Shown: in pieces, positions 27,181 through 38,600 of the stretch
Layout of the letters: every line of letters begins with the position of its first letter
How positions within the stretch are numbered: position 1 is the stretch's first letter
DNA from: Siniperca chuatsi
Lineage: Eukaryota; Chordata; Actinopteri; Centrarchiformes; Sinipercidae
Length of the DNA: 64,000 bases
Reading direction: 5' to 3'
Assembly (NCBI RefSeq): GCF_020085105.1
Contig: NC_058055.1
Location: 7,638,822 to 7,702,821 of the forward strand
Position numbers and translations under genes: made by a program
Notes under the pieces: model-generated
What the model saw: the letters and a program-made list of their open reading frames with translations, nothing else
Databases searched by the model: none
What the model was told of the DNA's origin: nothing

Positions 27181-27711
27181 TGTTCGAGTATATATATACT
27201 AAAAATTGTAGTGTAGTTAGAAAAAAGTTTAATTCTACCCATAACAGAATACTTACAATGTACTGGCGTACCAAGTGCTGTAAAGTGTACTCTATAAGTA
27301 CTAAATAGACTAACTAAACTTTTTTCTACTTGAGTGGTTAGAAGCTCTGGCTAGTGAAATATTTGAAATGAACTCATAGTTAGAAGTGTTCAGTACATGT
27401 TGGAACAAAGAGTCTTCAAAAAAGGCAAAAAGTGAATGAACTACAAAAATCAGTGACTACAAATCTGAATTAAACTGATGGAATTGATTTGAATCAGCAA
27501 AGTGAACATGATTTTCACCTCTACTCACAGTGCTCCAGTGACTCTGGGTCAGATACAAGACATGGACTACATCGCCCAGCTGGCCTCAGCGGGCTAAAGG
27601 AAGCTGCCCTGTTGTTGCCCTGACCTGGATAAGGAGGAAGAATATGAAATGATGGATCATGTACCCGGCTGTGTAGGTAGTGTCAGTTTCAGGGTGGCAG
27701 AAATACCCTCT

Positions 27712-27775
27712 TCCTGCTGTCTTGATTTTGCCTGAAACTTCTCTTACTGCTGTCTTGATTTTGCCTGAAACTTCC
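27712..27775. repeat. short tandem duplication, about 30 bp twice
   Basis: The words 'ctgctgtcttgattttgcct' and 'gaaacttc' occur twice in a row with only a few changes. It lies about 1 kb upstream of the rom1 start codon. Confidence 0.8.
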
Positions 27776-28731
27776 TGAAATTCTGCAGACAACCCAATCC
27801 CTCTGAGATCCTCGAGGGGTATAGGAGCATTTCGTTAATGTTGATTTTATTTATTTCACTGACCACAGACAGTAATGTTTTTTTTTTCTTTCAACTCTTC
27901 CTGTAAAATTCACACATACTTGAAATGGGAAATAAATAAAATAATTGACATTAAAGTCATTCTGGTGAAATATTTATATAAATTATTTATTTATCTGGAT
28001 ACATATCTCTTTTCTGTCTCTAGTCTCATTTTCTTTTAATCTCAAATTTATTCCAGTTTTTGTGTGCATTTGAAGTTGTGTCGTGAGGATGAGTATTACA
28101 CAGTTAATGCCTCATAATAATATCCATCTCCCTGTCAGGTTCAATTTGTTTTGTCATCCATGTCCCTCTGTATGAGTAATGGGTGCTGAGCAGACAATGG
28201 CCTGGATTCACAGACCAGTTTAATAGGATAGGTAAGCATTAGTGGTAAGACACTCCCGGCATCCAGGTTTGCCAAATCCAGTGTGCCAAATCCACTGTGT
28301 GGCACACTGGACGGTATACAGTGGTCGGTGGAGATAACTGGACTTTTTTCAGCACTCTTTGGGGAATAAAATAAGGTGAACTTTGATGCACTATCATCTG
28401 TTTTATTAGAGATGCACCACTTGAGATGTGAAGATCTAAAACTCTCGAAGGATTTTGCACTAACCTCTCTTGACTGTTCATTTTTGGATAAAAGTTTGCT
28501 CTCACAAAGCTTTTTCAGTGTGTTTTTAATTGTGCTTGCTCTGTTGCCACTGGTTTATATTTCAAATTCAGTGTTGAATTTCATTTTCGTGATCTTCATC
28601 TCTGAGCCTTCAGAGTCATGCCTCTCACCTCTCCTTCTTCCTCACAGACAAAGCACAGCATCGTCCCTCGTTGCCTCGTCGTTCTCCTTCCCCTATTCCC
28701 CCGGTAAGACTGAGATTCCTTCGCTGCAACC

Positions 28732-31700
28732 ATGGTGGTGATGAAGATGAAGTTCCCCTTTCAGAAAAGGGTGAAGCTAGCCCAGGGACTGTGGCTCCTC
28801 TCCTGGTGTGCCACAGTGGCTGGGGCTCTCACCTTCAGCCTGGGGTGCATCCTCAAGATAGAGCTCAGCAGGAGGGCAGAGGTACTTTTCAACTTTTACA
28901 TGCTAAGACTTTGAAGCTTAGTTCATAATTCCGAAGCTTTGTTGTTTTTGACTATTTTTTTTGTAAGTTAACAACAAACTACAACAATCAACAGTGTAAT
29001 TACTTATAGTTTAATTGCAAAAGTGAGTGGCATGTAATGACGTCTCTCAGTGTAACCATATAGTAGTATGTGTCGTCCAACTGTGTTCATACTGGGAAGA
29101 AAATCAATACGCCTCGTTGCCACAGAGAAAACAGATAAAGTATAAATTGCTAACAATGATTCTGAACTCTAAGTTGTAAGGTGATACAGTTGATTACACA
29201 TACCATCTGTGCCTGTCTTACTTTCAAACTGTTGGCACAATCTTTTTGGGAGAAAACGTGAAAATGGGAAAAAGTGTCTTGAAAAGATAAATTAAATGTG
29301 ATAGCGTCAAAGAAATGTCCTTGACCAACAAGAGGTAGATACACCTGTGACCCAGTTTGGATCCTGACTCATCATTTAATAAACCAGGCTCTGTCAGTCT
29401 TAATCACCCTAATCCCTACTTCTGAAGGCTGCCATCACAGCTCTTTATTATTAACAAACCTACATAGTTTTTAGCTAATTTGGATGTTTCATTATTTGCA
29501 GCCTCAAAAACATCATATTTGCACAACTATGCTATTACAGCTATTGCTATGTTATTCACACTATTTCAGGTATTTCTAAAAGTACCAAAATACTGTATTA
29601 ATTTTTATTTATAAGAATTTCATGGCAAAAAGAGTTCTTTTTGACCTGTTTTGATTGTTTCATTCTTTGATAGCTGTGGTTATGACAGTATTCTGTTTGC
29701 ATGGCTGTAAAATGTACATATGATGAATGGGAAAAGAAAAAAGAAAATGAAAGACATACAATAAGTAAACAAATAAATCACAGAATATATGAGGCTTGCA
29801 CAATTTTTATCATGCCATGTCTCTATGTATATTACATTGTTGTTTACACTACTGATTTTCATCCCATCATTTTACTCTGGAGGAAAATCAATGTAATTGG
29901 ATAAAAGCCCATCAGATTCTGTGGAATACTTTGGGTGTCTTCCCTACAACAAAAAGGGCTTTTTCACAAATGCTTAACTATGCAAACTTATTCAACTATT
30001 GTCTTCTTACTGAAATCAAGCACTTTAGATGTCACTTTGTAAGAGAATTTCTGGCTTGTGCAAAGATCCTCTGCATAAACCATTGGAATATGTTAGTTTA
30101 CCATAGACTTGCGTACACAATACAGAGTCTCATATACTCTATGATCTCACTGGCCAATACTACATTTAACAGGGGACAGGTCATAACTGTGTTTTCATAT
30201 ATTTTGGTTTATGTACTTGCTTGTACAAACATGTTTTTGAACAGTGTGGATATGAATCCTGCTGGCAAAATTCGGACTGAGTGAGTGAAGGACATGTGCT
30301 CTACCCCTCCTCAGCAACTGCAGTTAGTGTAGGTGCCCTTGAGCAACACAGCTGAGCCTCAACAGCTTAAAGTGAGCTGCTCAGTGCTTAGTAGACTCTG
30401 ATTAAACTGAGATGCTCTTAATTGTGAATTATTATGTGACTGACCAAAATAATGGTGATGACAATCATTATATATGCATTTAGGAGATCGCCCCTTTATG
30501 AATAAAGGGTGAACTCTTAACCCTTCACATGTTGCATGGTCAAGCATTGTTCAAACCCACAGAACTTTAACTTTAAATTCAAGACTGTAAAGTCCGGCTG
30601 AATTAGTTGGATATGTTTATAAAATGAGGCACAAAACATTACGGCTACATTACTTCTGTCAGGTACTATATTTTCTGATACAGCATATTTTCATCCATTT
30701 GCTGAAAGATTATGCAGCATTTTTAACAAGGTATATTCTGATGTACTGCATGTTCCCTTGCTTCCTTACAGCAAACAAATAGAATTTAAAATGAGTATAT
30801 TATTGTGTGACTTACTTACAGGTAATGGATAACGCAGACATTCATGTTGTGCCCAATACCCTCATGATTGTTGGTCTGGCCTCCTTGGGTATCAACTACT
30901 TTGCTTCAAAGATCTGTCAGGATGCTCTGGATGCCGGGCGATTTCCTCGCTGGAAAAACTTCCTGAAGCCCTATTTTGCCATCTCTTGTTTCTTCACTGT
31001 CCTCATGCTGCTAGCTGTCATCATGAGCTATGCAATGACGGGCACTCTGGAGTCTTCTCTGAAGGCTGGCCTGAGGAACGGCATCCGCTTCTACAAGGAC
31101 ACAGACACCCCAGGCCGCTGCTTCCAGAAACAGAACATCGATCGCCTGCAGATGGAGTTTCAGTGTTGTGGAAACAATGACTTCAGGGACTGGTTTGAAG
31201 TCCAGTGGATCAGCAACCGCTACCTTGATTTCAACTCTAAGGAAGTGAAAGAGTAAGCTGAGGACAATATTATAGCGTGTAGTGGGGTGGGTTTCCCATC
31301 TGTGAATATTTATGGTTACAGTACTGCATCTAAAGATGAACAATCATAAAGTAACATGTTAGCAATCTGAAACATGTCTTTCACTTGCTTCCTTAGCCGC
31401 ATCAAGAGCAACGTGGATGGCCGTTACTTGGTAGATGGAGTCCCGTTCAGCTGCTGCAACCCCAGCTCTCCACGGCCATGCATCCAGTATCAGCTCACCA
31501 ACGACTCAGCGCACTATAACTATGAATACCAAACAGAGGAGCTCAACATCTACCTCCGAGGCTGCAGAGAGGCTCTGGTCAACTACTACATGGGCCTGAT
31601 GAACACCATTGGGGCTGGAGTACTGTCAGTCTTCCTCTTACAGGTATACTATGAGAAGAATTGCAGTGGTTTTACAGGGATTTCAGGCAAAGCTGGTGGT

Positions 31701-32343
31701 GCTAAGGTGAGCTTTTAATTTGGAGAATGGTCAAGGCATACCATTGGCTCTTTAGGGATTTGTACAGCTGCCAAGTTGTTATTAAACAACACTAAATTTA
31801 ACATTGTGTTATGTCTGTACAAGCACATGAAAAATTGTGCTGCAATATCCCACCATTCTGTAAGCTATACACAGCAAGCGCAAGGCTGGAGGCAAACTTA
31901 ACCAATTCTTGCAGTTGTATAACTCAAAGATTTCATTATTGAGAATCCTGACTTGATTGAGAGTGAACATTGATTCCTCATTCATTTGCTGTGTCTGATG
32001 TGAACAACTGATGCAATATCCATCAATCACCACTTCCCTTTGGTAGTCTATGTGGATCCTTGAAGATGCTCTCCAACGGAATCTGCTGTACATCTAACTT
32101 GCTCCCCCATTTCTCCACCTCCCTCCTTCCCAGGGCTCTGTGCTGGTGAGCTTGCGGTTCCTGCAGACCTCCATGGAGGCAGTGGAAGGGAAGGAAAACA
32201 CAGAGATTGAGACAGAAGGGTACCTGCTGGAGAAAGGAGTGAAAGAGACCATCATGGAGTACATCGACCCTTTGCTGAAGCTCCTCCTGCTTACAAACCA
32301 GGTGGAGGAGGGCACCCCAGCTGCTGCCCCAGCTACCACCTAA
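28732..32343 (+). CDS. rom1: photoreceptor disc-rim tetraspanin, rom1 / peripherin-2 family
   Basis: Exons 28732-28881, 30822-31252, 31397-31643 and 32134-32343 join in phase to 345 residues; human PRPH2 has 346 and ROM1 351. Four membrane segments and the large second extracellular loop are visible. The loop holds the CCG motif (C165-C166-G167), the NPSSPRPC block and C150, the family's intermolecular disulphide cysteine. N229 in an N-D-S sequon matches the PRPH2 glycosylation site. R172 is kept. The start [20 protein letters not shown], in a good initiation context (accATGG), resembles fish Rom1 as I recall it, and the 11q-type neighbours favour rom1. The loop, however, is closer to PRPH2 than mammalian ROM1 is, so a peripherin-2-like name remains possible. 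The protein shapes outer-segment disc rims as homo- and hetero-oligomers. Confidence 0.88.
28882..30821. other. intron 1 of rom1
   Basis: A 1.94-kb phase-0 intron between codons 50 and 51 of rom1. Apart from short unsupported open frames, nothing was recognised in it. Its position has no counterpart in mammalian PRPH2/ROM1 as I recall them. Confidence 0.75.
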
Positions 32344-34090
32344 ACCACAAATGACGTACACACATGTAAATAATTTTTACACAGAAAGGGCAACTAATGG
32401 ATGATTATTTAAATTTGAAAAATATATAACCACAAATTTCTGAATTTCACAGATTTAGGATAGTATTTTTTATTGTCAGATGACTATCACAGGTAAAGTA
32501 AATGTCTACTATATATAACTGTGCTTTTCCATTCAAATTCATATGTTGAACTGATACCCACGACCCGTTAACCACATACTGTATAACATCAGAAAAGAAC
32601 CCACAGTTATTGTAAACCTGTGATTTCTATTGTTTTTCAGATACTTTTCAATACTCCTTAAAGTGAATAATATGCTCATAATCACTATTTCTTATTATTT
32701 CTCAGTTTTATGTTTTCCTGTCGAGGCAGTGTACAAAAATGATTTTTTGTCTTACAAAAACAAGGATGTAAAGCTGACTGTAGAGAGGCATGAGGCACAA
32801 TGCTCTGCTGTGCAACAGGACTATGACACAATATAACTGATGACGTATTAAGTTACTAATTGCCTTATGGAGTGGAGTCACTTATTGCTTGTTTTTCTAA
32901 TGCAATAACAGTACATGCAGACATTACAACACTTCACATGTCAGATGTCACCCTCCATAACAGGTGCTCCAAGTTGCTAATTTCTTTTGCCTCTCTTCAC
33001 CCTGTCAGTGGAAGGAATAGGATTATGAAGATTGATTAATCGATGTAATTAATGCAGTGAAAGCTATTAAGTGTGTCCTCTGTTCTGACACCTTTGTTAA
33101 AGCTTTTAATCCCATTTGTTAATACTCAACCTGCTGCCCCTGCAGTTAGACACCTGCGTCAGGTGGATGTAAGATGCAGAGTGAACTATGTCAAGGCTCT
33201 GTTTGCTTATAAAAATCTAAATACTGAACAATAATAATAATACTACTGAGATGTAACTTTTCAAAAACAAATACAGTGTCAAGAGTTTGTGTTCTTCACC
33301 CAAGTCTCTGGGCAGTTCATTAATTATAAAAGAGAATAATTCTACACCCTCTTTATTGCCAGAAACAAAAGATTGGTTCATATCGGGAATCTATTTGTAA
33401 TGTCAACCCATGTGAATAGCTTTATTAAAGGTCCTTTTAAAAACATGCCTGTGTGTTGAGTGATTTTCTGGGGCTAGGCAAACCTCTTCTGACTCAAAAC
33501 AAGCAGCACTTCTATGTAGAATTAAACTGAACATATCTGGGTCTAGAATCACTAATGATCGCAGAGGCTTCCCATGTATTCCTATTGCAAAAGCTCCAAT
33601 CTGTACATCTTAATAATGCAATTGTAATAATCAATGTTGGTTAGCTTCTTGGGTCTCTGGTTTGTAATTGCTGTTATTCATGCATTATCTTGTCCTTTTT
33701 TGAAGGCGTACTGTTTATGCTCACCACTAGATGTCCAATATTTCCACCATATCATTTGGTTATACTGTACATAATACAGTGTAAGTTGTTCATTACTGTT
33801 CAAAACTGATATCAGACTTGGCCATTGTATTCTATTTGCAAATGGTGGCAGGTTATAAACCTGTCGATCAATATTACAATAAACCTACTATAAGTCAGAG
33901 CCATTCAATAAATGTTACTTTTACTTTAGTGAAGCAGAGAGGGAATCGGTTTATTGACAATTTCATATTCAAATTTGAATAAAAACATGCTTTAACTTTG
34001 ACTGCAAATCAGCCTACTGTTTGTGAATGAATATATCAGAAACAAGCTAAAGCAGATAAATAAAATTAATCTGCTGCCTGAATGGAACAG
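32344..34090. other. rom1 3' flank and intergenic DNA
   Basis: No canonical AATAAA occurs in the first kilobase after the rom1 stop. The first good hexamer seen is at 33878-33883. No gene or recognisable repeat was seen otherwise. Confidence 0.4.
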
Positions 34091-34578
34091 ATGCGATGAC
34101 GTTTTGGTCACGTGACGAGACGACGACGCGCTCTCTGATATTCGAATCATTCTTCGACTCAGTCTCACGATCAGACCTTTTTGAACCTGTCCCGTGTAAA
34201 ACCGTTCAAAATGTATCGAGCCTGTCAGTCAATGTTCTTTCACGTGATCTGCCGACCACTTTGGAATATTTGCTCTTAGCTGTTTTAATGGCCCCTTCAC
34301 GCACGAAAACCTCATGTAAAGTGGTGTTTCAAATCTTCCAGAGTGACTGTCACACCCAGTAAAGAGTGGTTCAGAATAAGCGAATCATTCACCAATCACA
34401 CACTTTAACTGTTGCAGCTGCCCGGAAAGCTAGTTTCAGACAACTGGCTAGCCGTAGCCAGGGGAATATCAGGGAATAGTTGACTAGCTAATGTATTTAG
34501 CTACAGTATTTACAAAATTAGCAGGATCCCATTCAGAGCATAAGCAGCAAGTGGAGGAACATTTACCAGAAGTGGCAG
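34091..34578 (+). promoter_or_regulatory. frmd8: frmd8 promoter and leader exon region
   Basis: A CpG-richer patch begins near 34091, with 'gatgacgtttt' (CRE-like) and the perfect palindrome GTCACGTGAC at 34107-34116, an E-box of the USF/TFE3 type. A likely non-coding exon ends at 34578 at 'ggcag|gtaggt', 1.1 kb before the coding start at 35697, which lies 7 nt after a 'tgtttcag' acceptor. Factor binding is inference. Confidence 0.45.
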
Positions 34579-35696
34579 GTAGGTGGACAACAGATACATT
34601 TTGTTCCTTCACTTTCTATGAAGAACATGTTGGGCAAAACACCAAAAGGTAGCTAACTAACTAAGCACTTTTAGTTAGCATAAGTGACAAAATCGATGTC
34701 AACTGATGACTGGAAATATATTTAAGTGTCACTAAAGTGACGTTTAGTGACACTTAGCTAGCACTGTCGATTCTCCTGCCTTTTAGCTAACGAAATTAAA
34801 TTTAGTGGCGTTGAATAGTTCCCTGGGATATTTCAACCATTGTTTGGGATTGTTTGGGCATGCATAGGACAATCCTGTTAAACTTGGGTAGCTAGCTAGC
34901 TAGCCTTTTCCAACGGGCCTCGGGATATTGACGTTATGTCTCTGCATTTACTTCCTCTCTGTATTTAGGCTATTATATCAATGCTCGAAGCCCTCTTAAA
35001 TATCATATAAATGGGGCTGAATAACAGTGACATGTTTGTGCAAAACGATAATTCTAGTTTAGCAGGGTGAGGTCAACAGTAGTCGACTGGGATGTTCTGG
35101 TTTTACAGGGTCTATTCCAGTCTAATACCACATGGTGGCGCTGGTTCATAGTGAGACCTGGACTAAATTAGCCTGATTACTTGTTTATTGAAACATGACT
35201 AAAGGAGGTGGATGAAGTGGCATATGTCAGTGAGGAAGGCCCACCCACTGATATTGCTATCTCTGAAGCAGTTACTAGGTCTTTATTTGAAGGTATATGA
35301 GACAAGTGTTGGTATGAGCACCACATACACCCCTTTACTGGCTACTCCGGTTTGCCAGCTGTACATAGATAACTTGTTGACAAAATACCACATTTCTGTA
35401 GTTGTCCCATCCCATCACACATGTAAGGTTAGATCAAAGGAGACCCTCCAGCATGGCTAGATAGGAGGGAGCTGTAGACATGCCGCCAATGTTGGCATTT
35501 GTGCATCTTATACTTTAAGTGACAGCCGAATACTGTCACATATGTGGAGTTTCCCCTTGAAATATATGTCAGCTTTGAATACTTTTCTAGCCCAGGCCAT
35601 TTCTGAAATATGTTGTGACTTGTGATGTGCGTGTTATGTCGCTGTGTATATATTTTTGACTGATTTTGAGTTTGGTCATTGTGTTTCAGATTAGAA

Positions 35697-38600
35697 ATGG
35701 AAGGAGATGACTGCAGTTTTCTTCCAGATTCATCGGATGATCACTCGCAAAGAGGAAGTGTTGCTTCTTCTGCAACACTTTCCCGTGGTACGGTGCAGCA
35801 AATATTCTCATGCAGGATAAAATCACCCCTCACTGTTTCCTAACATGCACTATTTTTATTTGTAGCACAGTTTAAATTTTGATGCGGTGTTGTTTGTCAT
35901 TGGCTGTCTTGTCTTTGTAATTTTGTATTATTTTGTATATTTGTTTGTTCACACAGCTCAAGATGTGCTTATATACATGTTTGGTGACAGTGCAGTGCAC
36001 TTATCAGTAGAAGGGCTTGGCAGTATCACTGTGCAGGAGTTGGGCCGCAGTGTTCGTGAGGCTCTCCATATTCCTGAGTCTTCACAGGAGGCTTTTGCCT
36101 TCTGGCTTTGTTCTCCACTGCTCGGTGAGAACGTTTTTCCCTGCACTTTTTACACTCATAAATGCTGTCACTCTTCATCTGGGAATGCTATGATATAAGA
36201 ATGTTGACATGTATATGGATGCTTCTTTCTTTAAAAAAAAAATCATAGTCTGGCCACAAAATATTAAATAATATATGATATTTTTGGCAGGATGTTAGGC
36301 AGGATATGTGTTTAGATGCCTGAATGATATAGCCTTCAAACAGTACTGTGCTGCTTGAATTAGGAATGAAATGGTACAAGCATGGTTCAGCAATGGTTTA
36401 ATACAGTATATTTAATTTATGTAGTCAACTGTTACAGCAGGAAAAATTAAGTTTTGAAAATTAGGTCAGTCACAGAAAATTAATTGCTTTTGCTTTGTGA
36501 CTTTTCCTTTTGAAATGGCCATTTACTCTTTAAAATGATTGTAACTTCCAAGCAGCTCCGGTATCACGATAGCAAATGGCACAAGAATCAGAGCAGGAAA
36601 ACAGACACATCTCACTGTGTTACATTTGCCTCCTCCTTACTTCTCAGATTTGCAGTTAAAAGCAAGGCATCAACCATACAAACTGTGCCGGCAGTGGCAG
36701 GACTTGCTGTATCGCTTCACTGAGGCTTCAGAGGAAGACATTTCACAAGGTGAGAGTTTGGTCTGTATGTTGCTGTGCTTACATGCACTAATTAACTGCA
36801 TTATTGTCAGCTTTCCTCAATAAGGGTTTTTTTTTTTTTTTGGGAAGTCGTCTGAACAAGAAACCTGGTTTCTTTAATCGAGGTAAGGATTAGAGGACTT
36901 TGTTTATAAAACCAGATTTCTGCTTGAGAAACATGATCTCTTGGCTATTTATACTCTTAACCTGGTTTCTCTCTGAGTTCTGACAAGAGCACTTGTGAGA
37001 ACAAGTCACCAAACCATCAGTTCTTTTTCCAAAATTTTACAGTTAATTAATTTAAGTAGAACTGAAACAATCTGTCAATAAACTAATTAGTTGATCAACA
37101 GAAAATTATTTGGCAAGTATTTTGATAAATGATTAATCGTTTCAGTCATTTTTCAAGCGAAATTACCAAAAATAACCCACATCCAACTTCTCGGATTTGT
37201 TTTTTCTTTGTCTTATGTGATTGAATGTCTTGGATTTTGGACTGATGGTTGGACTAAACAAGCAATTTGAAGATGTTACCTTGGACTTTAGAAGATTTTT
37301 TTTAACCACTATATAGTACAATTAATCAAGAAAATGATCAGCAGATTAATTACAGCGAAACAATTTTTTGTTGCTATAATTGTTCCTCCTGTTCATACTG
37401 GCTGTGAAAACATTCCCTCCTAATGTGATTCCAATGTAACTGACACAGTCCTAAAACTGCTTTCTGAAGTTGAGCTTAAGCTAATATGATGCTTCTAACT
37501 TTCTGTTAGACAAATCAAGTGGGTATCTTCCAAAATCTATTTAGTGCAAAATTCCCTCTTTCTGTTACTATCCCTCCACCACAGCTCCACCAGGAAACAC
37601 TGGTTGAGGAAACACAGACTGAATTTTGTACGAAGAGGACCTATCCTTTAAGTGTGTTGCAGCTTACATGAATCTTGTATCTCTAAAGTGTTGTATATAC
37701 ATAATCCATTCAATTGCATGCATAATGCATTATTGGGGTTTACTACAAACCTTCATAATGTGTTATTGTGTCATATAACAGTCGTAAAGCATTACAATGG
37801 ACATTACATTAATGGACTTCTGGTGAACTGTAACACTGTTTTAATAAGTTGTAAATGAGGGTCAGGCACTCACTCAAAGTCTGGTGTTATTTGTCAGCCC
37901 ACACCTGTATGTTTGTGGTGTGGCAGGTCCTTTTAGAAGAACTGGCGACACTGCTGCAAAGTGCATTGCAAAACCCCCCCCAAAAAAACCCCACACTGAC
38001 AAAACGAAAAAAACCGACAGCTTACCATTAATTCAACAAAAAAGTATCACAACACAAATGTATTGCATAATCACTTAAATGCTGTTATGTTTTTTTTGTG
38101 GAGTAGATGGGTCTTCCACCCACAGTACAGGACGATGAGCCGGAGCAGAGTGGGTTGGAGGAGGCTTGAGTGGTAGATACCACAGTCTGTGTCTCTATAC
38201 CCTGACACCCCCACTCTGGGCAGTGGGGCTGAATCTCACCCAGTGACAATGGGACAAAGTGAAAATACAGATGGTCGTCTGACCCTAATGTGTCATTGTC
38301 CTCTGCTCTTTCCTCAGATGAACCATATCTCCAGTTCCGTCGGAACGTGTTTTATCCTAAATCTAAAGAGCTGCAGGTACTACTAACCCTAATTCTCTGC
38401 AATAACATTCATTAGACATTGTCGTACATCACTTTAATAAACCTGTTGAGTCACAAAATGCTGAGTGGGCTTTAATGAAGATTTTTGGTTAATGTCTGAA
38501 AGTTCTGTTCCTTTTCTATTCAGATAAGATATCAGACTAACTCTGAGCTAATTTCCGTGATAACTGTTGGATAACTGTTGTCATCGTCTCACTCCTGAGC

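Larger units (their letters stand above)
26176..28640. other. intergenic DNA upstream of rom1
   Basis: It holds a dispersed repeat (26645-27180) and a short tandem duplication (27712-27775). The rest is unremarkable AT-rich DNA with no supported exon. Regulatory DNA for the photoreceptor gene may lie here, but no definite motif cluster was recognised. Confidence 0.4.
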
